A DNA stretch of 64,000 nucleotides from Tardibacter sp963781025 (GTDB lineage: Bacteria; Pseudomonadota; Alphaproteobacteria; Sphingomonadales; Sphingomonadaceae), in assembly GCA_963781025.1 (NCBI GenBank), contig CAWADU010000003.1, positions 1,178,001 to 1,242,000 on the forward strand, in the 5' to 3' direction. This document shows, piece by piece, positions 18,198 through 28,624 of the stretch. The stretch's first letter is position 1; every line of letters starts with the position of its first letter. Under the pieces are notes generated by a model. That model did no database searches and was not told where the DNA came from. It saw only the letters and a program-made list of their open reading frames with translations. The position numbers and the translations under genes were made by a program.

Positions 18198-19268
18198 GAA
18201 GACATATTCGGCCGGCCGCTCATTGCTAAGGGAAATGTCGGGCTTCATCGGTCCGTCGGTTTTCACGCCATTGAGAGCGACGAGTGCCGCCTTCAACGGG
18301 TGCCGGACGGTGTCCATCACCGCGGTCGCCTCGAACCCCGAATGGACCATGCAGTCCCGGCACTTCTCGTAATTGCCGACGCCATAATCATCCCAGGCGG
18401 TGTTCGCCATCAGTTCGGCGAAAGTCTTTTCATAGCCCTCTCCAAGCAGATAGCAGGGCTTTTGCCACCCAAAGACGGTGCGCGTCGGATTGCCCCATGG
18501 CGTGCATTTATACGCCTCGTTCCCCGCAAGAAAATTGAGGAACATGGTCGATTGGGTGAAGGGCCACGCCTTGCCGCCCCTGCCCCGGCCAAGGATACCG
18601 CGAAACAGCTCCTTCGTCTTCGTCCGGTTGAGGAATTCGTTCTGGTTGGCCGCGCGCTCATAGGCGTAGCCGGGCGATACGGTGATGCCGTCGAGGCGGA
18701 TTTCCTTCATTGTATCGAAGAATTTGGCGACCCGGCCAGCATCAGCGTCGTTGAACAGGGTGCAGTTGATACTGACCCGGAAACCCTTGCTCTTCGCCAG
18801 CCGGATCACCTCTATGCAGGTGTCATAGACGCCCTGCTGGCAAACCGAACGGTCATGCATTTCCTCGTCGCCATCGAGGTGGATCGACCAGGTGAAGCCG
18901 GGATGCGGCTGATATTCGTCGATCTTCTTCTTCAAAAGCAGCGCGTTGGTGCAGAGGATGACGAATTTCTTCTTCGCCAGAAAACCCCGGACGATGCGCG
19001 GCATGTCCCGGTGCAGCAGGGGCTCTCCGCCCGCGATCGACACCACCGGGGCGCCGCATTCGTCGATCGCCTCCATGCACTGGTCATAGGACAGACGCTG
19101 GTTCAATATCTCGTCGGGATAGTCGATCTTGCCGCAGCCCTGGCACGCCAGATTGCACCGGAACAACGGTTCCAGCATCAGGACGAGCGGATAGCGCGCT
19201 TCACCCTTAAGGTGCTGGCGAGCGATATAGCCGCCAATGCGCGCGACCTGAGACAGAGGTATTCCCAT
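18120..19268 (-). CDS. hpnH: Adenosylhopane synthase HpnH (radical SAM)
   Basis: 382 residues. The radical SAM cluster motif CNLACQGC lies in the first 50 residues (CxxxCxxC). The SAM-binding GGEP (SIAGGEPLLHRD) follows, and C-terminal cysteines in EKCRDCMVHSG are typical of the HpnH family. HpnH couples the 5'-deoxyadenosyl group to diploptene to form adenosylhopane, the first side-chain step. It lies 31 bases downstream of ispH on the same strand and converges on hpnG with a 78-base overlap. Confidence 0.95.
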   Translation of the reverse strand: MGIPLSQVARIGGYIARQHLKGEARYPLVLMLEPLFRCNLACQGCGKIDYPDEILNQRLSYDQCMEAIDECGAPVVSIAGGEPLLHRDMPRIVRGFLAKKKFVILCTNALLLKKKIDEYQPHPGFTWSIHLDGDEEMHDRSVCQQGVYDTCIEVIRLAKSKGFRVSINCTLFNDADAGRVAKFFDTMKEIRLDGITVSPGYAYERAANQNEFLNRTKTKELFRGILGRGRGGKAWPFTQSTMFLNFLAGNEAYKCTPWGNPTRTVFGWQKPCYLLGEGYEKTFAELMANTAWDDYGVGNYEKCRDCMVHSGFEATAVMDTVRHPLKAALVALNGVKTDGPMKPDISLSNERPAEYVFSSHVERMVDEIRTANPRAGKAVAAE

Positions 19269-19299
19269 CAGCTATTCCTTGAACGCATCGGCACCCTGA

Positions 19300-20247
19300 T
19301 CAGACAGCCCTAGGTTCGACAGCCACGGATCTCAGCTCCTTCGGCAATCGGAACTCCAGCCTCTCCTCGATCCCCCGCATCTGTGTCACTTCGACCTCGT
19401 CGATCCGGCGCAGCGCCTCGATCACGCTGAGAATCAGTTCCTCGGGCGCCGACGCACCGGCGGTGAGGCCCACCACATTGACGCCTTCAAGCCAAGCAGG
19501 ATCGAGTTCGCCGCCATCGGAAATGAGGTAGCTCGGCAGGCCCTCCTCCAGTCCGATCTCGCAAAGCCGGTTCGAATTCGAGCTATTCTTCGCTCCCACG
19601 ACCAAGATCAGGTCCGCCTGTTTGCACAGCGCGCGAACCGCCGCCTGCCGGTTTTGCGTCGCATAGCAGATATCGGACGTCTCCGGCCCAATTATATCGT
19701 CGAAGCGCGCCTTCAACGCATCGATGATCACGCGCGTATCGTCCACGCTGAGCGTCGTCTGGGTTATGTAGGCGACCGGCGTATCGTGGGTCAGAGGCAG
19801 CGCGCCGACGTCACTGGTATTCGAAACCAGATGAACCGGCCCCGCGATCTGTCCGATCGTTCCTTCCACCTCCGGATGCCCCGCATGCCCGATCAGCACA
19901 AGCTGGCGGCCGTGCGCGACATAACGCTGACCTTGCGTATGGACCTTCGTTACCAGAGGGCAAGTCGCGTCAAGGACTGGAAGGCGGCGGTCGCCAGCCT
20001 GCTTCTCGACCGATTTCGACACACCGTGAGCGCTGAAGATCGTTATCGCACCTTCCGGCACATCGGCGAGATCTTCGACAAAAATCGCGCCATCCGCCTT
20101 CAGCTTGTCGACGACATGCCGGTTGTGGACAATTTCATGGCGCACATAAACGGGCCGCCCGTATTTCTGCAGGGCGCGGTCGACTATTTCAATGGCGCGG
20201 ATCACTCCGGCGCAGAATCCGCGAGGTTGAGCCAATATAACCCGCAT
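19300..20247 (-). CDS. ispH: 4-hydroxy-3-methylbut-2-enyl diphosphate reductase
   Basis: 315 residues. The three cluster cysteines are in GFCAGV (Cys12), DATCPLVTKVH (about 95) and SDICYATQNRQ (about 190); HEIVHN, GHPEVEGT and AKNSSNSNRL are the other family signatures. IspH is the last enzyme of the MEP pathway and makes IPP and DMAPP with a 4Fe-4S cluster. Its place next to hpnH is common in alphaproteobacterial hopanoid loci and links precursor supply to hopanoid output. The gene probably shares its promoter with hpnH. Confidence 0.97.
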   Translation of the reverse strand: MRVILAQPRGFCAGVIRAIEIVDRALQKYGRPVYVRHEIVHNRHVVDKLKADGAIFVEDLADVPEGAITIFSAHGVSKSVEKQAGDRRLPVLDATCPLVTKVHTQGQRYVAHGRQLVLIGHAGHPEVEGTIGQIAGPVHLVSNTSDVGALPLTHDTPVAYITQTTLSVDDTRVIIDALKARFDDIIGPETSDICYATQNRQAAVRALCKQADLILVVGAKNSSNSNRLCEIGLEEGLPSYLISDGGELDPAWLEGVNVVGLTAGASAPEELILSVIEALRRIDEVEVTQMRGIEERLEFRLPKELRSVAVEPRAV

Positions 20248-20497
20248 TACCGATCTCCGCTCTTGCCTCGGATCCCGAAAATAGCTGAGTGAAGCTAATC
20301 AAGTTCTTGCTTCCGCGAAAGCCCCAATTCCACAGGCGCAAAGTTAAATTACATCCACAAGCGGATCGAAGGCTTATAACGGCGATGCACGACATGCCGT
20401 GACCATTCAGGGGCCGGACCCCGATCGGCATTCCCGATGCGGCCGCCCGCGCCGGATGGCGATTGCCACCGGGTCGGCTTTGCGGCAACAGCAAGAC

Positions 20498-21259
20498 ATG
20501 CCCGATGCGATAGCCGCCGCCACTGTCATCATTGTTCGCGACCTGCCGCAGGGCCACGAAGTGCTGATGATCGAACGCCACGCGCAACTGGCGTTTGCCG
20601 GTGGCGCGGCGGTATTTCCCGGCGGCCGCATCGACGAGGATGACCGGCGGATCGCCGCCCTGCCCGACCTCGCTTCGCCGACCCTGGACGAGGATGAAGC
20701 CGCAGCCCGCATCGCCGCAATTCGGGAAAGCCTGGAGGAAACCGGCATTGCCGTCGGCATCGAAGGGCTTGCGGTCGCGCGCTGGCCGGACTGGCGAGCA
20801 GCCCTCCACAAAGGCGCGCCCTTGTCGGAATTGTTGCGGACGGAGCAGGTCCGCCTCGACCTCGCACGGCTGACGCCATTTGCTCGCTGGCGTCCCAACT
20901 TCCCCGAAATGCGCATCTTCGACACCCGTTTCTATCTGGCAAAGGCGCCTGATGACGGCGCGGATCCAGGAGAAGCGGACGGTGGCGAGACAACCAGGGT
21001 CTTCTGGACCACGCCCCAGGACATGCTTGCCACAGCGGGCAGCGGGGGTGCCCATATCATTTTTCCGACGCGCCGGAATCTCGAACGGCTGGCGGCTTTT
21101 CCAAGCCACGCGGCGCTTGATGCGCATGCCCGCGCCACTCCAGTCGCAACGATCACGCCCTGGGTGGAAGACCGGGCAGGCGAACCGTGGCTCAGGATAG
21201 CCGACGGCCTAGGCTATCCCATCGTAGGGGAGCCCATGGCGACGGCGCGGCGTGGGTGA
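20498..21259 (+). CDS. Nudix hydrolase family protein
   Basis: 253 residues from the ATG at 20498, where homology-like sequence begins (AAATVIIVRD). Upstream in-frame starts exist at 20456 (ATG) and 20399 (GTG). The Nudix box is the split type: FPGGRIDEDD, then an insert, then AAIRESLEETGI. This resembles the NUDT7/NUDT19-like group that cleaves CoA esters or nucleoside diphosphates linked to another moiety. The substrate is unknown. It is divergent from ispH and convergent with manA. Confidence 0.85.
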   Translation: MPDAIAAATVIIVRDLPQGHEVLMIERHAQLAFAGGAAVFPGGRIDEDDRRIAALPDLASPTLDEDEAAARIAAIRESLEETGIAVGIEGLAVARWPDWRAALHKGAPLSELLRTEQVRLDLARLTPFARWRPNFPEMRIFDTRFYLAKAPDDGADPGEADGGETTRVFWTTPQDMLATAGSGGAHIIFPTRRNLERLAAFPSHAALDAHARATPVATITPWVEDRAGEPWLRIADGLGYPIVGEPMATARRG

Positions 21260-21271
21260 AGACGGAGGCCG

Positions 21272-22120
21272 CTAAGTCCTCACCAGCAGCGGATCGATAA
21301 TTTCCCTGCCCGGATAGGCGACCAACAGATCGCTGCCTTTGTCCAACGCGATCGTTGCCGGACTGTCGACGAACCACGTCTGGCCGGCCGACATCGTTTC
21401 CCCGTCCAGCTTGCCGCCGCTAATCAGCGGCACGATCCAGATCGGCCTGCCTGACGGGACAGCCAGTTCGCCCGCGCCATCGGTTCGCCAGCGCTCAAGG
21501 ACGAACTTGGGACCGTCGCACAGGATCTTTCTGCCGCCACCCAGATCGCGCGGCACATGCGGCGCGACATAGGGGACCGGATTGGACACCGCGACGCCGT
21601 CATCCAGATGCAGCTCTCGTGGCCGGCCGTAATCCCAAAGGCGATATGTCACGTCGACGTTCTGCTGGACCTCGACCAGCGTCAGCCCTTCACCGATCGC
21701 ATGTACCGTCCCCGCGGGCAGATAAAACACATCGCCCGCCTTCACCGATTTCCAGAACAGGCAATCCTCGACCGACCCGTTCAGGACTGCCGCCCGCAGC
21801 TCCTCGCGAGTCATGACGCTGCGCGTGCCGATGGCGATGCTGGCGCCGGGATCTGCGTCCAGTATCAGCCAGGCCTCGTCCTTGCCGCGCGGATAACCCC
21901 GGGCACGGGCTTCCTCGTCATCGGGATGGACCTGAATGGAAAGCTTTTCGCTGGTGAAAAGATATTTGATCAGAAGATCGGGTTGGCTGCCATCAGGCAT
22001 TTCGAACCAGATTTCGCCAATGGGCTCGCCGCAGTTCATCACATCGTCGAACGCGGGCCAGAGCGTGCGCCGACCCCAAATCTTTTCGATCCGTCGTGTC
22101 GTGAGTTTGGTGGCGGCCAT
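21272..22120 (-). CDS. manA: Class I mannose-6-phosphate isomerase
   Basis: 282 residues of the cupin phosphomannose isomerase type. Zinc-site residues are seen in SIQVHPDDE (Gln, His), the following KDEAW glutamate and PAGTVHAIG (His). The enzyme interconverts fructose-6-phosphate and mannose-6-phosphate in the cytoplasm, feeding GDP-mannose for glycoconjugates. It is shorter than the E. coli enzyme (about 390) because the helical insert is missing, as in many alphaproteobacterial versions. Its 3' end converges on the Nudix gene with 12 bases between. Confidence 0.9.
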   Translation of the reverse strand: MAATKLTTRRIEKIWGRRTLWPAFDDVMNCGEPIGEIWFEMPDGSQPDLLIKYLFTSEKLSIQVHPDDEEARARGYPRGKDEAWLILDADPGASIAIGTRSVMTREELRAAVLNGSVEDCLFWKSVKAGDVFYLPAGTVHAIGEGLTLVEVQQNVDVTYRLWDYGRPRELHLDDGVAVSNPVPYVAPHVPRDLGGGRKILCDGPKFVLERWRTDGAGELAVPSGRPIWIVPLISGGKLDGETMSAGQTWFVDSPATIALDKGSDLLVAYPGREIIDPLLVRT

Positions 22121-22193
22121 CGCACCTCTCCGTCAGTCGACACTTAAAACACGGACAACTGCTATCCGTTTCCTTCCCTTCCGTCGACAGGGA

Positions 22194-22733
22194 TCATGCA
22201 GGCTCGCATTTCTCCACCCACTCGGGGTAAAACACCGGCTCGCGGATCGACCAGCCCGGCGCCACCGCGACCGCTTCCGGAATGGTTTCCAGCAATTCCT
22301 TGCGACGGTTCGGTTCAAGCAACGGCAACATCGCCGCCGCCGCGAATGCGCCCGGCAGCCAGGGTCTCACCCGCGCGCCGAGCAGCCGCTCGTAGAGGAA
22401 GCGATAGGAAGAAAAGGTGGGAATCCGCGCCTGCCCCAGATCAAAGCCCGTTATCGCGATCAGCGGCCCGTAAAACTGGGCCAGATCGCCAAGATCGGGG
22501 CCGTCCGGGATGATCGGGCGGATATCGTCCAGCATGTCGTAGACGGCGGCCTGAGCGCGGATCGCGGTGGCTTCCACCACATCGCGCGACCAGAGCTGAA
22601 TGGCGTCGGTGCGATGAAGGCCCACGTCAAGGGACCGGCGTATGTAGCGCTGGGTCGCTGCGGGGAAGCTCGCGAACTCCTGCATTTCCTTCAAGGTCGT
22701 TGAACCGTCATTCCGCCTGTGAATGGTGCCCAT
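22194..22733 (-). CDS. Uncharacterised protein
   Basis: 179 residues from ATG 22733, chosen because GGAGG lies nine bases upstream; a frame from 22769 lacks such a site. No signal peptide, membrane helix or motif that I recognise. The sequence is a mix of helical segments with several Trp and Tyr (QLWSRDVVEA, FSSYRFLYERLLGAR) and ends in EWVEKCEPA. It lies between manA and acs on the same strand. Codon use looks like its neighbours, so it is probably a real, lineage-restricted cytoplasmic protein. Confidence 0.65.
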   Translation of the reverse strand: MGTIHRRNDGSTTLKEMQEFASFPAATQRYIRRSLDVGLHRTDAIQLWSRDVVEATAIRAQAAVYDMLDDIRPIIPDGPDLGDLAQFYGPLIAITGFDLGQARIPTFSSYRFLYERLLGARVRPWLPGAFAAAAMLPLLEPNRRKELLETIPEAVAVAPGWSIREPVFYPEWVEKCEPA

Positions 22734-22876
22734 ATCGCCGCGCCTCCATCGCCAACATATATAGGACACAAAGCCTTGATGGGTGCTTAACCACCGCCGC
22801 GGCCCCGCTCCACATTCAAGATGACGCGAATTTTGTTGCGCCGAAACATGAAATTGCAGCGCAAGCCGCTGCTCCG

Positions 22877-24829
<1,953 letters not shown>

Positions 24830-24896
24830 CGCATCGACTCCCAAAACGCGATTGTCCGGCGATTATTGGCGGATAGTCGACCTGCGGGCAATCGCC

Positions 24897-25790
24897 TCAT
24901 GAACGAGCGGCGTCCTCAATCCAGTGAATATCCGGCAGCTTCCTCGATATGATTCTCGCCTCGCCCATCGACAGGGCGGAGGCCTGGATGTGAAGCCGTT
25001 CCAGAGACTGGAAATCATCGGGATCATAGGCGGAGTCGCGGATCAGGCTCCGCAGCATGAAAGACGTCAGCGCAATGTCGGTGATTTTCTCGCGCCTGAC
25101 CAACGCAGCCACTTCGGCGATGTCAGACCGGCCGCTGACCACCAGCTTGTGGCCATGCGCAAGGGCATTGAAAGCCCACATCAGCGCGGCGGGCTCGAAC
25201 AACGGGGTCATCAGCAACTGCGTGGAAGGCTCGGGCGCGCCGGCAACCGGATCTCGCGCGGCGCGGGCGGTCAACCACTCGTGACTGAAGGAGACGGTAT
25301 CGGGAACGGCGTCGTCGCCGGGACAACAGGTGATCAACGCGGTCGCGGCGCCGCTTGCTGAACGATCCTCGATGGCGTTCCCGTCGAGCGTTTCCAGCGG
25401 AATGATGGCCCGGACGCCAGGACTTGACGATGCGGCCCAGCGGCCATCGTCCCCATGATCGCGGTCGGTGATCAACATCGCCGCTTCGCAATTCGACATG
25501 GCACGGGTCAGTTCCGGGCCGGCCCATCTCCAGTTGAGCGGCACCGCAATGCCGCCCGCCCAGGTGATCGCGTAGAACAACTGGACATGGGGCGCCGAAT
25601 TGAACGCGAGTACGGCAACCCGTTCACCCGCCTGAAGGCCGGCATCCACCAGGCCGCCCGCAAGACGGGCAACGCCATCGAGACATTGGTCATAGCTGCA
25701 CGTGCCGCCTTCGTCGGCCAGCGCCCCACGACCCGGATGAAGCATGGCCTGGCGGTGCAACGTCTGGGTCAGACGCAGGCCGCCAGTCAT
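24897..25790 (-). CDS. Truncated, degenerate AMP-dependent synthetase/ligase-like protein
   Basis: 297 residues resembling only the N-terminal half of acyl-CoA synthetases (ALADEGGTCSYDQ, LAFNSAPHVQLFYAITWAGG and PLNWRW are typical). At the place of the P-loop (YTSGTTGxPKG) it reads ITCCPGDDAVPDT (about 153-165), so the ATP-phosphate loop is lost. It stops where the A5 motif would begin, and the whole C-terminal domain is missing. Catalysis is therefore unlikely. It starts six bases after the gcrA stop and ends 67 bases before acs. It may be a decaying gene or a non-enzymatic binding protein. Confidence 0.7.
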   Translation of the reverse strand: MTGGLRLTQTLHRQAMLHPGRGALADEGGTCSYDQCLDGVARLAGGLVDAGLQAGERVAVLAFNSAPHVQLFYAITWAGGIAVPLNWRWAGPELTRAMSNCEAAMLITDRDHGDDGRWAASSSPGVRAIIPLETLDGNAIEDRSASGAATALITCCPGDDAVPDTVSFSHEWLTARAARDPVAGAPEPSTQLLMTPLFEPAALMWAFNALAHGHKLVVSGRSDIAEVAALVRREKITDIALTSFMLRSLIRDSAYDPDDFQSLERLHIQASALSMGEARIISRKLPDIHWIEDAARS

Positions 25791-25795
25791 GGGAT

Positions 25796-26401
25796 CTATC
25801 GCACCCGTGGCGCGCCATAGGGCGGCGGCGGCGGGGGACGCCGGTCACGCCGTGGCAGTTGCGCCTGATAGGCGACGGCGCAATGCTCGGTGCAATAGGG
25901 GAATCCGGGGTTGGCCTGCTTGCCGCAGAAATGGAAATCGGGCTCGCCGGGATGCCCGATCGGCCATTTGCAGATCTTGTCGCTCAGTTCGAGCAACGTC
26001 GTCTTGCCCTCTATCTCCTTGCTTGGCTTCGCGGGCACGGCGCGGCGCGGCGGGGCGGGCGGGCCAGAGGGCGGAACCGGCCCTGTCGGCGTCCCCGGCC
26101 GCAACAAACGCTGCGGCTGCTGAGGCTGAGCCGCCGCCGCTTCGACCACCGGCCTTTCCGCCTTTGGCGTCACCGGCTGCGGAGCCGCCGCTTTTACGGG
26201 AGCCGACACCGGTGCCGGCGCTTCGGCGGCTTCGGTCGCCTTGACGGGCGATGGCCGCGACTGGAGGCCCAGCCGATGCGCCTTGCCGATCACGGCATTG
26301 CGGCTGACCCCCTCGCCCAGCGATTCGGCGATCTGGCTGGCCGTCACGCCCTGTTCCCAGAGCGCCTTGAGTTTATCGATCCGTTCGTCGGTCCAGGACA
26401 T
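25796..26401 (-). CDS. gcrA: GcrA cell cycle regulator
   Basis: 201 residues. The N-terminal helix-turn-helix (SWTDERIDKLKALWEQG, then ASQIAESLG and SRNAVIGKAHRLGL) is the GcrA DNA-binding domain. A long Pro/Ala-rich linker follows (about 50-130). The C-terminal part has Cys/His residues (KICKWPIGHPG, FHFCGK, FPYCTEHC) typical of GcrA. In Caulobacter GcrA binds methylated GANTC promoters with sigma70 and drives S-phase genes. The protein is diagnostic for Alphaproteobacteria. It is divergent from the ABC permease. Confidence 0.95.
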   Translation of the reverse strand: MSWTDERIDKLKALWEQGVTASQIAESLGEGVSRNAVIGKAHRLGLQSRPSPVKATEAAEAPAPVSAPVKAAAPQPVTPKAERPVVEAAAAQPQQPQRLLRPGTPTGPVPPSGPPAPPRRAVPAKPSKEIEGKTTLLELSDKICKWPIGHPGEPDFHFCGKQANPGFPYCTEHCAVAYQAQLPRRDRRPPPPPPYGAPRVR

Positions 26402-26487
26402 TCAACTTCCTTCAAAAACCCTTCGCCCGCCAGATTTTCACGCAACGTGCTTGCGGCGACTCTCGGCACGCATTAGTCGCTCATGAC

Positions 26488-27315
26488 ATGAACGACCAGA
26501 TGCATCGCTGGGTCACCCGCGAACCCGGCGTCCCGATAATACCGCTCGTCAACTGGACAGGCCTTCAAACCCTCTATCTGAAGGAGGTGCGCCGTTTCTT
26601 CAAGGTGCAGCTTCAGACGATTTGGGCGCCCGCGCTCACGACGCTGCTTTATCTCGTGATTTTCACGGTCGCGCTGGGCCGTTCCGGGCGCATGGTCATG
26701 GGCGTTCCATTCGCCGATTTCGTGGCGCCCGGCCTTGTCATCATGGGAATGATGCAAAGCGCCTTTGCGAATTCCAGCTTCTCGCTTCTGGTCGGCAAAA
26801 TCCAGGGCACCATCGTCGATTACCTGATGCCACCGCTTTCAACTGGCGAATTGCTGACCGCGATGGCGGGCGCCGCCGTCACTCGCGCGATCCTCGTCGG
26901 GTTGGCGGTCTGGGCCGCGATGCTATTGTGGCCCGGCGTTCATGTCACGCCCCGGCATGTCTGGGCCGTCGTCTGGTTCGGGCTGATGGGGTCGATCCTT
27001 CTCACCTTCCTCGGCATTTTCACGTCGATATGGGCTGAAAAATTTGATCATGCGGCAGCCGTCACCAATTTCGTGGTCGCGCCGATGTCGCTGCTCTCGG
27101 GAACCTTCTATTCAATCGAAAACCTGCATGGCGTGTTCCAGACGATCAGCCACCTCAATCCATTTTTCTATGTGATTTCGGGCTTTCGCTACGGCTTCCT
27201 GGGGGTAAGCGATTCGCCCATCGCGATCGGCGCGGTCACGCTTCTTGCGGCCAATCTGACGCTTGGCGCGCTCTGTTATTTCGTATTGAGGACCGGCTGG
27301 AAGCTGAAGGCCTGA
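26488..27315 (+). CDS. ABC-2 type transporter permease
   Basis: 275 residues with about six hydrophobic helices and the ABC-2 pattern (QTIWAPALTTLLYLVIF, FVAPGLVIMGMMQSAF, SPMSL-like APMSLLSGTFYSIENLP-type region, FRYGFLG). It is of the YadH/NodJ sort that exports polysaccharides or lipids or gives drug resistance. No ATP-binding partner gene is adjacent: the left neighbour is divergent gcrA and the right is argD. It must use a subunit encoded elsewhere. A terminator-like hairpin lies about 60 bases after the stop. Confidence 0.88.
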   Translation: MNDQMHRWVTREPGVPIIPLVNWTGLQTLYLKEVRRFFKVQLQTIWAPALTTLLYLVIFTVALGRSGRMVMGVPFADFVAPGLVIMGMMQSAFANSSFSLLVGKIQGTIVDYLMPPLSTGELLTAMAGAAVTRAILVGLAVWAAMLLWPGVHVTPRHVWAVVWFGLMGSILLTFLGIFTSIWAEKFDHAAAVTNFVVAPMSLLSGTFYSIENLHGVFQTISHLNPFFYVISGFRYGFLGVSDSPIAIGAVTLLAANLTLGALCYFVLRTGWKLKA

Positions 27316-27338
27316 GCGGCGATTCAAATGGGGGTTGT

Positions 27339-27401
27339 CCGCCCCGGCAACGGGCGGTAAAAGCCTGCCCTAGCCAGGCGGCCGGAACGGGCCGCCTTTT
27401 T
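27339..27401 (+). promoter_or_regulatory. Structured argD leader with competing hairpins (possible attenuator)
   Basis: Between the permease stop and argD, a first hairpin pairs CCGCCC (27339-27344) with GGGCGG (27352-27357). A second, intrinsic-terminator-like hairpin follows. A third pairing, GCCTG (27363-27367) with CAGGC (27375-27379), would overlap the left arm of the terminator, and GGGC of hairpin 1 can also pair with GCCC at 27367-27370. Such mutually exclusive pairings are what an attenuator needs, but a simple terminator of the upstream gene fits as well. Confidence 0.35.
27377..27401 (+). terminator. Rho-independent terminator upstream of argD
   Basis: Seven-pair GC stem GGCGGCC (27377-27383) with GGCCGCC (27390-27396), six-base loop GGAACG, followed directly by TTTTT. 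It ends the permease transcript or acts in the argD leader; the argD ATG is 36 bases further on. Confidence 0.75.
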
Positions 27402-27436
27402 GCGTTTCTGAATCCGGCCTCATCAGGAGGAGCGCC

Positions 27437-28624
27437 ATGACCATCTCGCCGCTTATGCCCGTCTATCCAAGGTGCGACGTGCGTCCGGTGCGAGGTGAAG
27501 GCTGCTATCTGATCGGGGAGAAAGGCGAACGCTATCTGGATTTCGCCAGCGGGATCGCCGTCAACATCCTGGGGCACAGCCACCCGCACCTGATCGGCGC
27601 GATCCAGCAGCAGGCAGCGACGCTGATGCATGTGTCGAACCTCTACGGCTCGCCGCAGCAGGAACATTTCGCACAGCGTCTGGTCGACGCGACCTTCGCC
27701 GATACGGTGTTCTTCACCAATTCGGGCGCGGAAGCGGTCGAATGCGCGATCAAGACGGCGCGCCGCCATCATTACGCGGCGGGCAATCCGCAGCGTCATT
27801 CGCTGATCTGCTTTTCGAACGCGTTTCACGGGCGGACGCTCGGCACGATCAGCGCGACCAATCAGGAAAAGATGCGCGGCGGGTTCGAGCCGCTGCTACC
27901 TGGCTTCACCGTCGTCGACTTCAACGATCTGGTGGCGGCGGAAGCGGCGATCACCAGCGAAACGGCAGGCTTTCTTGTCGAACCGATCCAGGGTGAAGGC
28001 GGCATTCGCCCCGCCACGCGCGAATTCCTGACCGGCCTTCGCAAGCTGTGCGATCAGCATGGCCTGCTGCTGATCTTCGACGAGGTCCAGTGCGGTTACG
28101 GCCGCACCGGCACTTTCTTCGCGCATGAGCAATATGGCGTCACGCCCGACATAATGGCCGTCGCCAAGGGCATCGGCGGCGGCTTTCCGCTCGGCGCCTG
28201 CCTCGCCACGGAAAAGGCGGCTTCGGGCATGACCTTCGGCACGCACGGGTCTACCTATGGCGGCAATCCGCTGGCGATGGCCGCGGGCGAGGCCATCCTA
28301 GACGTCCTGCTTGAGGAAAGCTTCCTGCCCCGCGTGCGCGAAACCGGCGAGCGGCTGAGACAGGCCCTGGAGCAGATGATCCCCAATTACGATCATCTGT
28401 TCGAGGAGGTGCGCGGGGTCGGCCTTATGCTCGGCGTCAAGCTGAAGGTCGACAGCCACCCATTCGTTGCCCATCTGCGCAAGCACGGGCTGCTGACAGT
28501 GGCGGCGGGCGACAATGTCGTGCGCATATTGCCGCCGCTGATCATCGAGGAATCGCACATCCGCGCGTTCGTCGACCGGCTGTCGACAGCCGCGCGGGAT
28601 TATGACGCGGGCGACACGGCATGA
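27437..28624 (+). CDS. argD: Acetylornithine aminotransferase
   Basis: 395 residues, class III PLP aminotransferase. Typical ArgD segments are FASGIAVNILGHSHP near the start, TNSGAEAVECAIKTAR, the PLP Asp in IFDEVQCGYGRTG and the Schiff-base Lys in VAKGIGGGFP. It makes N-acetylornithine from N-acetylglutamate semialdehyde in arginine synthesis, and in many bacteria also acts on succinyldiaminopimelate for lysine. AGGAGGAG lies eight bases before the ATG. Its stop overlaps the argF start by four bases. Confidence 0.95.
   Translation: MTISPLMPVYPRCDVRPVRGEGCYLIGEKGERYLDFASGIAVNILGHSHPHLIGAIQQQAATLMHVSNLYGSPQQEHFAQRLVDATFADTVFFTNSGAEAVECAIKTARRHHYAAGNPQRHSLICFSNAFHGRTLGTISATNQEKMRGGFEPLLPGFTVVDFNDLVAAEAAITSETAGFLVEPIQGEGGIRPATREFLTGLRKLCDQHGLLLIFDEVQCGYGRTGTFFAHEQYGVTPDIMAVAKGIGGGFPLGACLATEKAASGMTFGTHGSTYGGNPLAMAAGEAILDVLLEESFLPRVRETGERLRQALEQMIPNYDHLFEEVRGVGLMLGVKLKVDSHPFVAHLRKHGLLTVAAGDNVVRILPPLIIEESHIRAFVDRLSTAARDYDAGDTA

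Noticed and set aside
27331..27401. Guanidine-II (mini-ykkC) riboswitch, because two tandem hairpins each contain AACGGG
   Set aside because: In guanidine-II the ACGR is a closed tetraloop; here ACGG runs from loop into stem in both hairpins.
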